64,000 bases of DNA from GCA-2746795 sp964643965 (lineage in GTDB: Bacteria > Chloroflexota > Anaerolineae > Promineifilales > Promineifilaceae), in assembly GCA_964643965.1 (NCBI GenBank), contig CAZXVH010000015.1, positions 4,732 through 68,731 on the forward strand, read 5' to 3'. The notes under the pieces are model-generated. The model searched no databases. It saw only the letters and a list, made by a program, of their open reading frames with translations, and was not told the origin of the DNA. A program made the translations under genes and the position numbers. Shown here in pieces: positions 16,289-25,237 of this stretch (position 1 is the first letter of the stretch; each line of letters begins with the position of its first letter).

Positions 16289-17146
16289 ATGATACGGTGT
16301 TTTTTCATTTACCTTGTCCTGGGCGCTCTTTTACTGGCGCTGGGCGCTTGCACCACAAGCAGCCAGGAAGGGAATAACCTCGCAGACAACAACCCAGCCC
16401 TTGGCAATGATGACGATAGTTTGGCTGCAGACGCTCCCGTCTGTCAACCCACGCAGCCCCTCAATCTACGCCCCGGCCCCGGCACCAGCTTCAATCCACC
16501 CCTGCGCGAGATCTCTCCTGACGAAGCCTTAACGCCGCTGGCGTTTCACGCTCAGGGTTTTCCGGGCGGTCAATGGCTGGAGGTGGCAGTGGTGGCCACA
16601 GGTGAATTAGGCTGGGTCAGCGCTGGCTCCGCCTTTATCGCCTGCAACATCAATCCGGCCTCATTGCCGCCCGCCGCCAACATACCACCCACCCCCACCA
16701 ATGTCCCCACCAATACCTCCCAGGCAGTAGCCCAAATTGGTCCGCCGCGCATCAGCAACAACCCGCCCGGCGGCGCGAAAGCAGAATATGTGTTGGATGA
16801 GGTCATCGTGGACGACGCCTTCCTCTTCCGCATGTGGATCGCTGATACCCGTTTTGGCGAACAGGATGGCGACGGCATCGATCACGTCGATTTCACCATC
16901 TCCAGCCAGGAGCAGAGCCAGGTGATTTATGAAAACCGGGAGGATAATGCCGCTTTTTGTGTCTTCCAGGGCGGGCTGCCTGATTGCAATGGGTGGCGGG
17001 TGAAAAACGGCCGTTTCGTCTGGCCCAATGGAATTGAAGTGGAACCCGGCGGCTACCATGCCACCATCCTCGTCTTCCCGCAAGAGCCAGCCTATGAGGG
17101 TGAGGTGTGGAACTGGGATTTTGATTTTTGGATCGATACCCCATAA
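16289..17146 (+). CDS. SH3b-domain lipoprotein, paralogue B
   Basis: The 285-residue paralogue of the preceding gene has lipobox LGAC (C21), a shorter acidic linker and an SH3b domain at about 55-130 (LNLRPGPGTSFNPPLREIS; GQWLEVAVVATGELGWVSAG). Its C-terminal beta domain keeps both cysteines (FCVFQGGLPDC) and the NGRFVWPNGIEVEPGGY stretch, so this domain is probably disulfide-bonded and conserved. The ribosome-binding site is TGGAGG. A hairpin terminator of the AGTTCAACTT family follows 20 bp after the stop. The pair most likely arose by tandem duplication. The C-terminal domain matches no family I recognise. Confidence 0.85.
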   Translation: MIRCFFIYLVLGALLLALGACTTSSQEGNNLADNNPALGNDDDSLAADAPVCQPTQPLNLRPGPGTSFNPPLREISPDEALTPLAFHAQGFPGGQWLEVAVVATGELGWVSAGSAFIACNINPASLPPAANIPPTPTNVPTNTSQAVAQIGPPRISNNPPGGAKAEYVLDEVIVDDAFLFRMWIADTRFGEQDGDGIDHVDFTISSQEQSQVIYENREDNAAFCVFQGGLPDCNGWRVKNGRFVWPNGIEVEPGGYHATILVFPQEPAYEGEVWNWDFDFWIDTP

Positions 17147-17166
17147 CGACTGCACACCAGAAATGC

Positions 17167-17201
17167 AAAAAGTCCAACTTTTCTAAAAAAGTTGGACTTT
17201 T
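17167..17201. terminator. terminator hairpin, AGTTCAACTT family copy 2
   Basis: AAAAGTCCAACTTTT pairs with AAAAGTTGGACTTTT around a short A-rich loop, with flanking A and T runs. It lies between the lipoprotein gene and the convergent small membrane-protein gene. Confidence 0.8.
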
Positions 17202-17247
17202 GTCTGTTATGCGTTCGCTAACTGATTGTCTGAAAATTACGTGGCGC

Positions 17248-17280
17248 AGATTGAACCAATCTTAAAGATTGGTTCAATCT
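17248..17280. repeat. hairpin of the AGATTGGTTCAATCT family, copy 1
   Basis: AGATTGAACCAATC and its exact complement flank TTAAA. The right arm GATTGGTTCAATCT recurs in the nuoD-nuoC spacer at 49771-49785. It may also terminate the minus-strand small membrane-protein gene, but there is no T run. Confidence 0.75.
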
Positions 17281-17369
17281 ACAAAACGGGAAGTAATATT
17301 TTGACGGCTACCAACTATTTTTTAAGGCAGCAAAGAGCAGTCAGGTTCCCAAACTGCCACAAAGCATGT

Positions 17370-17666
17370 TTACATAATTGAGGCGAAGAAAATGAGACTG
17401 ACGGCCAACATACCCAACACCTGCCCAACCAGCGCCAGACCCCATTCTGCATCTTCCCTGTTTCGGTTCTGGAGGATGGTGACGCCGATGAAGCTGATAG
17501 CCAATCCCAACAAGCCCATACCAATGACAGCCAAGAAGGGCAGCCCTTGCCAGAGGATGTTAAATCCCACTGCCATGATAAGCCCGATGATGACGGCAAC
17601 GGCCGTTGTCGGATTCTGTGCGCTGTCTTTACTATAACTGTTTGTCTGGTATGTATGGGTTGTCAT
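17370..17666 (-). CDS. small membrane protein of unknown function
   Basis: The 98-residue product has a polar 20-residue N-terminus (MTTHTYQTNSYSKDSAQNPT) and two to three hydrophobic helices (about 20-40, 42-62 and 76-96) joined by the charged loop LQNRNREDAEWG. A strong AGGAGAGG ribosome-binding site supports the start. I recognise no family. It stands alone between two convergent plus-strand features and ends near the hairpins at 17248 and 17167. Confidence 0.75.
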   Translation of the reverse strand: MTTHTYQTNSYSKDSAQNPTTAVAVIIGLIMAVGFNILWQGLPFLAVIGMGLLGLAISFIGVTILQNRNREDAEWGLALVGQVLGMLAVSLIFFASIM

Positions 17667-17910
17667 TTTACCTCTCCTAAAGTCATGTTTGTGGTTGCTG
17701 ATAGTGAAAGTATCGCAAATCCTGACTTTGTTCGCTTGTCGGAAAGCGTATGGTAAAACGATACAATTGATACGTTCCCTACGCTGTGGCGTAGGTTACA
17801 GCTGGTCTGGCTGATTTTGTATAGGGTAGGAAGAGTACATGTGGCTTTTTGAAAATAGGAAAGTATCTCCTTTTACCGCCTGGAACTACGTCACTATACC
17901 CCATAAAAAA

Positions 17911-17931
17911 ACGCCAGCTTGTGACTGGCGT
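17911..17931 (-). terminator. intrinsic terminator of tRNA-Ser
   Basis: On the minus strand ACGCCAG and CTGGCGT form a 7-bp stem with a 7-nt loop, followed by a run of T. It begins 6 bp after the encoded CCA of tRNA-Ser. Confidence 0.85.
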
Positions 17932-17934
17932 CTC

Positions 17935-18026
<92 letters not shown>

Positions 18027-18039
18027 AGATGAAGGCGTA

Positions 18040-18068
18040 ATTATCAGGGATTAGCAGGTAATTGTCAA
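18040..18068 (-). promoter_or_regulatory. promoter of tRNA-Ser
   Basis: On the minus strand a consensus TTGACA (18063-18068), a 17-bp spacer and GATAAT (18040-18045) end 14 bp before the mature tRNA. Confidence 0.8.
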
Positions 18069-18114
18069 TTTTTGGATGAGGGTGGAAGCGTGGCAAAGTG
18101 GCTGGGTAGTAAGG

Positions 18115-18624
18115 TTAGGAAGCCCGTTTTTCACGCAAATCCCTAAAAAACTGTTGCAACAACTCGGCCGCTTCTTCTTCTAATACGCCAGATGTAATCG
18201 CCACCCGATGGTTAAACCCCTCCGCCCGTAACACACTCACAACGGAGCCATCCGCGCCAAAACGGGTATCTTTGGCCCCATACACCAGCCGGGGCAGCCG
18301 CGCCTGAATCATGGCCCCGGCACACATGGGGCATGGTTCCAGGGTGCAGTACAACGTCACGCCTAACAAGCGCCAATTGCGAACGGCCGTTGCCGCCTGT
18401 TTGAGCGCCATCATTTCGGCATGGGCCAACGGATCCTGGTCGATTTCCTTGTGATTAAAGCCCACCCCAATGAGTTCACCGTTAAGAACCGCCACCGCCC
18501 CCACCGGCACTTCCCCCAGCGCCGCCGCCTGCCGCGCCTGCGTCAACGCCACCCGCATCCAATGAGCATCTTCTTCCACAACAATATCGTCTGGAATAGG
18601 TTTTTTTGCGAATAAATCATCCAT
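18115..18624 (-). CDS. tadA: tRNA adenosine(34) deaminase
   Basis: TadA converts the wobble adenosine of tRNA-Arg(ACG) to inosine. The chosen start, ATG 18624, gives 169 residues beginning MDDLFAKKP; the open frame reaches 18723 but the extra 33 residues do not resemble the family. The zinc-binding deaminase motifs are complete: HAE (H68, catalytic E70) and PCPMC (C98, C101), with the substrate loop NWRLLGVTLYCTLE between them. A TATAAT box ends only 7 nt before this ATG, suggesting a leaderless mRNA. The neighbouring tRNA-Ser is on the same strand with its own promoter. Confidence 0.93.
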   Translation of the reverse strand: MDDLFAKKPIPDDIVVEEDAHWMRVALTQARQAAALGEVPVGAVAVLNGELIGVGFNHKEIDQDPLAHAEMMALKQAATAVRNWRLLGVTLYCTLEPCPMCAGAMIQARLPRLVYGAKDTRFGADGSVVSVLRAEGFNHRVAITSGVLEEEAAELLQQFFRDLREKRAS

Positions 18625-18631
18625 AAAAAGG

Positions 18632-18637
18632 ATTATA
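18632..18637 (-). promoter_or_regulatory. -10 box of tadA, leaderless arrangement
   Basis: A perfect TATAAT on the minus strand is separated by 7 nt from the tadA ATG. Transcription would start at or next to the ATG. The -35 region is weak. Confidence 0.5.
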
Positions 18638-18759
18638 CCAGCGTCTAGGAATCGTAAGATTTTTGGGTCAATGTATCCCCCTCTTCCTCTCAGGGATGGG
18701 GTAATTTGACGTTTTCTAAGCATTCCCTCTACAACGGCCGTTTCTACTCTGCTATCCGC

Positions 18760-18787
18760 TTGAAACTTGTTTGGATTCTGCTATGAT
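18760..18787 (+). promoter_or_regulatory. promoter of the alpha-2-macroglobulin-like gene
   Basis: TTGAAA (18760-18765), a 16-bp spacer and TATGAT (18782-18787) precede the gene. The expected leader is about 105 nt and contains a CAGTTAAC..GTTAACTG inverted repeat. Confidence 0.6.
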
Positions 18788-18900
18788 GCAGCCGTATGCA
18801 CTGTCACACACAACAGGGACAGTTAACCATCCCTCAACTACTTTCTCCTGTTAACTGCATCTCCCTATAAATACACCGATAATATAAGAGAGGTCATACG

Positions 18901-21900
18901 ATGCACCTGAAACGTCTCCTTCAAATTTTCATTTTAACTATTTTGTTAATGACAGCTATCGTCGCTTGTGGTGGCGACGAGGATGAGCCTGTGCCAACGG
19001 CCGTTCCCCCCGCTACCATCCCTGAAACCAGCGAAGTCGTTAAGCCGACCAGTCAACCCACGGCGCAACCTACCGCTGCCCCGGAAACCCAAGCCGTCGA
19101 TCCCGCCGACATCGACTGGCCGCCGCAACTGGTTTACAGTGATCCGGCTATTGGCGAAGAGGTGACTTTGGATGGCGACATCACCCTTCGCTTTGACCAG
19201 CCCATGGATCAAGCCTCTGTCGAGAAATCTTTGGCAGTGGAAAGTGTGCCTGACGAAACGGCCGTTTCCGGCACAACCACCTGGCCCAGACCTGATACCG
19301 TTATCTTCACCCCCGATAAACAACTTTCCCGCGAACAACAGTACCGGGTGCGCGTGGGCAAAGAAGCGGCTGGCCTCAACGGGCAAGCGATGAGCCAACC
19401 GGCTGAATTCAACCTGCAAAGCGTGGGTTATCTGGAAGCGACCCAGGTTATTCCGGCTAATGGAACTCGCGACGTGGACACCGACACCCCCATCACTGTG
19501 CTGTTCAATCGTCCCGTCGTGCCGCTTGTGACCAGCGACAATCAGGCTAGTTTGCCGCAGCCGCTGACCATCGATCCGCCGCTGGCTGGCACGGGCGAAT
19601 GGACATCGACTAGCATCTACCGCTTCATTCCCGATGAGGCGATGGACGGCGCTACCCGCTACCAGGTGACCGTGAATGCCGGTCTGGAAAGCGTGGATGG
19701 CGCGGTCTTGGCCGAAGATGTGAACTGGGGCTTTGCCACCTTCGCCCCCCAAGTGGTGCAAATCCTGTTGCCGCTGGCCGAATACCAGGAACAAACGACC
19801 CCCATCGCGCCGACCTCATCTATCACCATCACCTTCAACATGCCCATGGATCGCGCCAGCACTGAAAACGCTATTTCTGTGCGTGGCGTCGATGCCCCCA
19901 CTGCTTCTCTCGACTACAAATGGTCGGATGAAGACCGGGTGGTCTCTATTACGCCTGATCCGATGCTCGCTTTGGACACAGCTTATCAAGTGGTGGTCGA
20001 TACCTCCGCCCAAGCGGCCGCCAGCCCTACCAATCTGGCGGAAGAGGCGATTAAACCTTTTTCAACGGCGCCTTATCCGGCCGTTATCGAGACAAATCCG
20101 AGCGATGGCGCGCTGGCGGAAAGCTGGAACAGTGGCTTTAATGTGGTCTTTGCCTCGCCCATGAACATCGACACCCTGGAGGATAAGGTGTTGATTGAGC
20201 CAGCCCCAAATCGCGTAAATTATTATTTTGACACATGGTCTGGTTTCCAGATGAGTGTCAACTTTACCCCAGAACGGAATACAACCTACCGCATCACCAT
20301 TCCCGCCACCGCCGCCGATCCCTATGGCAATACGCTGGGCGCAGATTATACCTTTAGCTATGATACGGCCGATTATGCCGCGATTGCTTCCTTTAATTTG
20401 CCGGGTACCTCCAGCCAGCTCAGTACCAGCTTTGAGTCGGCGGTAGACGTGATTTATCGTAACGTGTCTCAAATAGATGTGGGACTCTATGATGTGGGCT
20501 TGCCCGTGCGTCTGCTCAACAATAGTTATGATCTGGCGGAGTACTCTCCCGACACAGACCCGCTGCGCAGTTGGCAAATTCAGCCTGAATCAGAGGGAAC
20601 AAGCACCCGTATTTCTTTAGCAGAGGGTGATACGTTGCCCACTGGTGTTTATTTCCTGGAAGTCGATGCGCCAGAACTTGGGGATGACAGTCGCTATTGG
20701 CAAATAAACAAAGCTTTGCTCATCGTGGCGGATACCAACCTTGTCATCAAACAGATGCCGAATGAAGTGCGCGTATGGGCCACTGATATTGCCTCCGGTA
20801 AGCCAGCGCCAGGGCGTAACCTCACTTTGTATACGGATGACGGGATAGCCCAAGGAACGGCCGTTACCGATGCGGATGGTTTTGCCAAATTCGACTACTC
20901 ACCCGAGCGCGATGGCAGTTCTGGCGTCACCGTGGTCAGCAATGAACCGGGACAAGCTGGTTTTGGCGCGGCGGGCAGCACGTGGACGGGCGGCATCAAC
21001 TATTGGCAGATGGGCTTAAACGTCGGTTACTTCGATTCCGACCGCCTCTTTGCCTACATCTACACCGACCGCCCCATCTACCGCCCTGGCGATACCATCC
21101 ATTACAAAGCGATCATGCGCGACCCCGACTTTGGCCGCTACGATTTGCCCAGCTACGACGAAGCCACCCTGCGCATCACCCCCAGCTACTACTCTGAAGA
21201 GGGCGGCATTGATGAAACCATCCCCGTCACTTTGGATGCAGATGGCGTATTCTATGGCGATTTTGAGATTCCCAAGGATGCTCCCTTGGGTGACATCCAA
21301 TTCTTCATCGAAGGGCTAGATTGGCAGGGCAACCGCCGTGTCACCATCGCCGAATACCGCAAGCCGGAATTCCTGATCACCATGCAGCCGGACAAAGAAG
21401 AAGCGCGGCGCGGCGAAGCTGTCAATGTGGTGGTAGACGCCCAATACTTCTCGGGCGGCGCGGTCACGGATGTGCCTGTGAACTGGACGCTTTATGAGGA
21501 CACCTTTTACCCCGACATTCCGGGGCAGCACTACGCTTTTGGCGACAGCGCCAACTTTAATTATGTATCCTATGGTCCCTATGGTTATTTTGGCGGTGGC
21601 GTCTATGGTAATTATCTCACCAACGGCGAAGGCACAACGGATGAAAACGGACAGGTGGTAATTCCTCTGCCCGCCGATTTGCTCACTGAGGCCGACGCCG
21701 GCAGCCGACGGGTTAATGTAGAAGCCACTGTCTCTGATTTGGCGGAATTCCCCGTCACCAGCAAGACCTCGGTTGTCTTCCACGGCGCAGATACCTACGT
21801 TGGTATTCGCCCTGCTGACTATTCTGTGCCAGTGGGGCAAGAAGCTGCCGTTGACCTGATCACCGTCGATTGGGATGGCGAACCAGTACCGGATCAAACC

Positions 21901-24900
21901 GTCGCCGTCACCTTTTATCAGCGCGAGTGGGAGAGTGAGCGTACTACGCAAGATGGGCAATATTACACAGAGTGGACGCCTGTCGATACCGAAATCGCCC
22001 ATGACAGCGTAACCACCGACGACCAGGGCAAGGCCAGCGCCAGTTTTATGCCCGAAGCGGGCGGCGCTTACATCGCCGTAGCCACTGTCACCGATGCCGG
22101 GGGACGCAGTCTTACCAGCAGCACCGGCATTTATGTGATGGATGAAAATTATACGGGCTGGCGTTCGGCGCCCCGCGAATACACCATGGAACTGATTCCT
22201 GATCAACAGAGTTATCAGGTCGGGGATACGGCGCGTATTTTGGTGCAGTCGCCCTTCCCCAATCCGGTAACGGCGTGGCTGGCTATCGAACGGGGCAATC
22301 TGGTTGACCAAAAGCTGGTGCAAGTGAGCAGCAGCGACGTTCTGGAGATTCCGATCACGGCCGATATGGCGCCGAATGTGTATCTCTCGCTGGCGGCGGT
22401 GAAGCCGGTGGAACCTGACAATGAAGAACGGCCGTTTGCCGACATCCGCTTTGGGATCACAGAACTACAAGTTGATCCGGATCGTTTGGCGCTGAACTTA
22501 ACCATCACCCCCCAAGAAACAGAGTATGAACCGGGAGAAACGGCCGTTTTCGATATTCAAGTCACAGATTATAGCGGCGCACCCACCCAGGCAGAACTCT
22601 CGTTGGCGCTCGTCGATCTGGCGGTACTCACCCTCAAAGACGACAATGCCCCCGACATCCTCGACTACTTCTACTCGCCGCAAGCGCTCTACAGCCAAAC
22701 CGGTTCCGGTCTGCTCGTTTCCGGCGAAGGTCTGGATATTGAAGAGCCGCTTGATTTCGCTGGTGGGCGTGGCGGCGGCGGCGGCGAGGATAGCCAGTCT
22801 GCCCTGGGCAAATTGCCGGGTGATGAAGACGAAACGCGCAAAGATTTCCCCGATACGGCGTACTGGGAAGCCAAAATCGTCACTGATGCTTCTGGCCACG
22901 CCACCGTTGAGGTAGCGCTTCCCGATACCACCACCACCTGGCGGATGCACGGCAAAGCAGTCACCAACGACAGCCTCGTAGACCAAACGGATGCCGACAT
23001 CGTCACCAGTCTGCCCCTGATTGTGCGCCCTGTGACGCCCCGCTTCTTCACCGTCGGCGACAAAATCGAGATTGGGGCTATCGTCAACAACAATACTAAT
23101 CAAGATTTGGAAGTGACAGTCAGTCTAGATGCGGAAGGCTTTGAAGAGAGCAGTGTGGCGGAGCAGGTTATAACGGTTGCGGGAAACGGCCGTTCCTTAG
23201 TACGTTGGCCTGTAACCGTAGCCGACGTCGAGTTCGCCGATCTCACCTTCCGCGCTGAAGCGGGCGACTACCGCGACGCTACCAAACCGAGCTTCGGCGT
23301 CGGCCCGGAAAAGCTCATCCCCGTCTATCGCTATGATGCCCCTGATACCGTCGGTACTTCTGGCGTTATAGAAGAAGCGGGTCGTCGCGTAGAAGCGGCG
23401 CTCCTGCCCGACAATATCGACGCCCGCCGCGGCTCGATGGATATGCAGATCAGCGCCTCCCTGGCGGCGGCGCTCATCGACGCCCTCGACGCCCAAAACC
23501 TGGATTACGATCCCACCTGTGCTGGCTCCGTGGTAGACCGGCTGCTGCCCAATGTGGCCACCGCCCGCGCCATCACCGAACTCGATCTGGATCAGGCCGA
23601 TCTGCTCGACCGGCTCGATCCCGCTATCGTCAACGACATCGGCAAACTGGAAGCGTGGCAGAAGCAAAATGGCAGTTGGAGTTGGTGTCAAAGCTCAGAT
23701 AGTAGCCCCTGGTTATCAGCCTATATTCTGCTGGCCTTGACCAAAGCTGAAGAAGCGGGTTATGGCGTCGGTCAAGAAACCTTAAGTAGCGGCAGCCGCT
23801 ATCTGTATGGAAAATTACAGAATCCAGCGCGTTTAGATAATGCTTCTGCAGCCAATCGTCAAGCCTTCTTCTTGTATGTGCTGGCCGAAAATGGCGAGGA
23901 TGTGGTTGCGGATGTCGATGCGTTGTTTGAGGCGCAACGCGGTTTGCTCGACCCCTATGCCAAAGCGTTACTCCTGCTCGCTTATGAAGCCAACGGCGCG
24001 TCCAGTGATAATCAAAAAACATTATTGACCGATCTCAACGAATCGGTCATTCTCAGCGCCACCGGCGCCCATTGGGAGGATGCTTCTCCTGACTGGGACA
24101 ATCTCAGCAGTGATATTCGCGGCACAGCCATGGTGATTGATGCCCTGACGCACACCCAACCGGACGCCCTGTTTGCGCCACAAGCGGTCAACTGGCTCAT
24201 GGTGGCGCGGCAAGCGTCCCGTTGGCCGTCTAGCCATGAAACGGCGTGGAGCATCTTCGCCCTGACCGACTGGTTGGTGCAAACTCAGGAATTGGAAGCG
24301 GCTTACGATTGGCAGCTTAACGTCAATACGCAACCGGCCGCCGATGGCTCGTTCTCGCAGGCCAATATCACGGACTCTGTGTGGGAATCTATCCCCATGA
24401 ACGAGTTGGTGGTGGGTGACGTGAATTTCTTCGACTTTGAGCGTGGCAGTGGCAACGGCCGTTTGTATTACAATATGCATCTCAACGCCTATCTCCCGGC
24501 CGAGTCCGTCGCCGCCACCAGTCGCGGCTTCACCGTGGAACGCGCTTACTACGACGCCGCCTGCGACCCCGAAAGCGAGACCTGTCTGCCCATCGACAGC
24601 ATCGCGCCCGGGCAGCAAGTGCGCGTCCAGCTAACCGTCATCGTGCCCAACAACGCCGTTTACGCCCTTGTCACCGACCCGATTCCGGCCGGCGCCGAAG
24701 CCATCGACCCCAGTTTGAACACGACTTCCGCCACCCTATCCAGCAGCACGGAACGCACGGATAGGTCGTCGCCCTGGGGCTGGTGGGGCTGGTGGTACTT
24801 CAACCGCACCGAGTTCCGCGACCAAGAAGTGCGCTTCTACGCCGACTATCTACCTGCCGGCACGTATCAATACACCTATTACCTGCAAGCCAATATCCCC

Positions 24901-24996
24901 GGCGAATACCAGGTGATGCCCGCCCAAGCCCGGCAAACCTACTTCCCCGAGGTATTCGGCCGTTCTGATGGCATGAAGTTCAGCATCACGGAGTAA
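18901..24996 (+). CDS. alpha-2-macroglobulin-like lipoprotein lacking the thioester motif
   Basis: The 2031-residue envelope protein starts with a lipoprotein signal (lipobox VAC, C23) and a Pro/Thr linker. Four Ig-like Big_5 domains follow (about 75-500), then macroglobulin MG domains (about 600-1250) including RLFAYIYTDRPIYRPGDTIH. A glycine-rich, bait-like stretch (GGRGGGGGEDSQ) lies near 1290, and the A2M domain WRMHGKAVTNDS follows near 1350. The helical thioester-like domain spans about 1500-1830, where PTCAGSVVDRLLP keeps C1540 but lacks the EQ of CxEQ. Bacterial A2Ms trap or inhibit proteases attacking the envelope, and forms without thioester exist (YfaS type). The usual partner PbpC is not adjacent. 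A terminator follows directly. Family length is typical. Confidence 0.9.
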   Translation: MHLKRLLQIFILTILLMTAIVACGGDEDEPVPTAVPPATIPETSEVVKPTSQPTAQPTAAPETQAVDPADIDWPPQLVYSDPAIGEEVTLDGDITLRFDQPMDQASVEKSLAVESVPDETAVSGTTTWPRPDTVIFTPDKQLSREQQYRVRVGKEAAGLNGQAMSQPAEFNLQSVGYLEATQVIPANGTRDVDTDTPITVLFNRPVVPLVTSDNQASLPQPLTIDPPLAGTGEWTSTSIYRFIPDEAMDGATRYQVTVNAGLESVDGAVLAEDVNWGFATFAPQVVQILLPLAEYQEQTTPIAPTSSITITFNMPMDRASTENAISVRGVDAPTASLDYKWSDEDRVVSITPDPMLALDTAYQVVVDTSAQAAASPTNLAEEAIKPFSTAPYPAVIETNPSDGALAESWNSGFNVVFASPMNIDTLEDKVLIEPAPNRVNYYFDTWSGFQMSVNFTPERNTTYRITIPATAADPYGNTLGADYTFSYDTADYAAIASFNLPGTSSQLSTSFESAVDVIYRNVSQIDVGLYDVGLPVRLLNNSYDLAEYSPDTDPLRSWQIQPESEGTSTRISLAEGDTLPTGVYFLEVDAPELGDDSRYWQINKALLIVADTNLVIKQMPNEVRVWATDIASGKPAPGRNLTLYTDDGIAQGTAVTDADGFAKFDYSPERDGSSGVTVVSNEPGQAGFGAAGSTWTGGINYWQMGLNVGYFDSDRLFAYIYTDRPIYRPGDTIHYKAIMRDPDFGRYDLPSYDEATLRITPSYYSEEGGIDETIPVTLDADGVFYGDFEIPKDAPLGDIQFFIEGLDWQGNRRVTIAEYRKPEFLITMQPDKEEARRGEAVNVVVDAQYFSGGAVTDVPVNWTLYEDTFYPDIPGQHYAFGDSANFNYVSYGPYGYFGGGVYGNYLTNGEGTTDENGQVVIPLPADLLTEADAGSRRVNVEATVSDLAEFPVTSKTSVVFHGADTYVGIRPADYSVPVGQEAAVDLITVDWDGEPVPDQTVAVTFYQREWESERTTQDGQYYTEWTPVDTEIAHDSVTTDDQGKASASFMPEAGGAYIAVATVTDAGGRSLTSSTGIYVMDENYTGWRSAPREYTMELIPDQQSYQVGDTARILVQSPFPNPVTAWLAIERGNLVDQKLVQVSSSDVLEIPITADMAPNVYLSLAAVKPVEPDNEERPFADIRFGITELQVDPDRLALNLTITPQETEYEPGETAVFDIQVTDYSGAPTQAELSLALVDLAVLTLKDDNAPDILDYFYSPQALYSQTGSGLLVSGEGLDIEEPLDFAGGRGGGGGEDSQSALGKLPGDEDETRKDFPDTAYWEAKIVTDASGHATVEVALPDTTTTWRMHGKAVTNDSLVDQTDADIVTSLPLIVRPVTPRFFTVGDKIEIGAIVNNNTNQDLEVTVSLDAEGFEESSVAEQVITVAGNGRSLVRWPVTVADVEFADLTFRAEAGDYRDATKPSFGVGPEKLIPVYRYDAPDTVGTSGVIEEAGRRVEAALLPDNIDARRGSMDMQISASLAAALIDALDAQNLDYDPTCAGSVVDRLLPNVATARAITELDLDQADLLDRLDPAIVNDIGKLEAWQKQNGSWSWCQSSDSSPWLSAYILLALTKAEEAGYGVGQETLSSGSRYLYGKLQNPARLDNASAANRQAFFLYVLAENGEDVVADVDALFEAQRGLLDPYAKALLLLAYEANGASSDNQKTLLTDLNESVILSATGAHWEDASPDWDNLSSDIRGTAMVIDALTHTQPDALFAPQAVNWLMVARQASRWPSSHETAWSIFALTDWLVQTQELEAAYDWQLNVNTQPAADGSFSQANITDSVWESIPMNELVVGDVNFFDFERGSGNGRLYYNMHLNAYLPAESVAATSRGFTVERAYYDAACDPESETCLPIDSIAPGQQVRVQLTVIVPNNAVYALVTDPIPAGAEAIDPSLNTTSATLSSSTERTDRSSPWGWWGWWYFNRTEFRDQEVRFYADYLPAGTYQYTYYLQANIPGEYQVMPAQARQTYFPEVFGRSDGMKFSITE

Positions 24997-24999
24997 ACA

Positions 25000-25032
25000 A
25001 GAAGGTCAGCTTCTGGGAGAAGTTGACCTTCT
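25000..25032. terminator. terminator hairpin, AGTTCAACTT-like family copy 3
   Basis: AGAAGGTCAGCTTCT and AGAAGTTGACCTTCT pair with one G-U wobble around a GGG loop, 4 bp after the A2M stop. It is a diverged member of the hairpin family. Confidence 0.75.
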
Positions 25033-25184
25033 TCATTTACCCTGCCCCGGCCAACGCTTTCCAGGCGTCGTTGAGCATCATTGTTGTTAGATGTGACAGG
25101 TGGCGCTTGAAACGGAGGAAGGAAGAATCGTAGAGTACCGGGTCAGAGTAGCCTTATCCTTCAAGTTTGAAGAAATATACCACA

Positions 25185-25227
25185 TAACAAGAGCGGCTCA
25201 ATTTTAAAGAGTGTACGGCTCTTGTTA
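25185..25227. repeat. 10-bp inverted repeat downstream of the SDR gene
   Basis: TAACAAGAGC (25185-25194) and GCTCTTGTTA (25218-25227) are exact complements around a 23-nt loop, 11 bp past the SDR stop on the minus strand. It may help terminate that gene, though no T run follows. Confidence 0.5.
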
Positions 25228-25237
25228 CCATGGGGTT

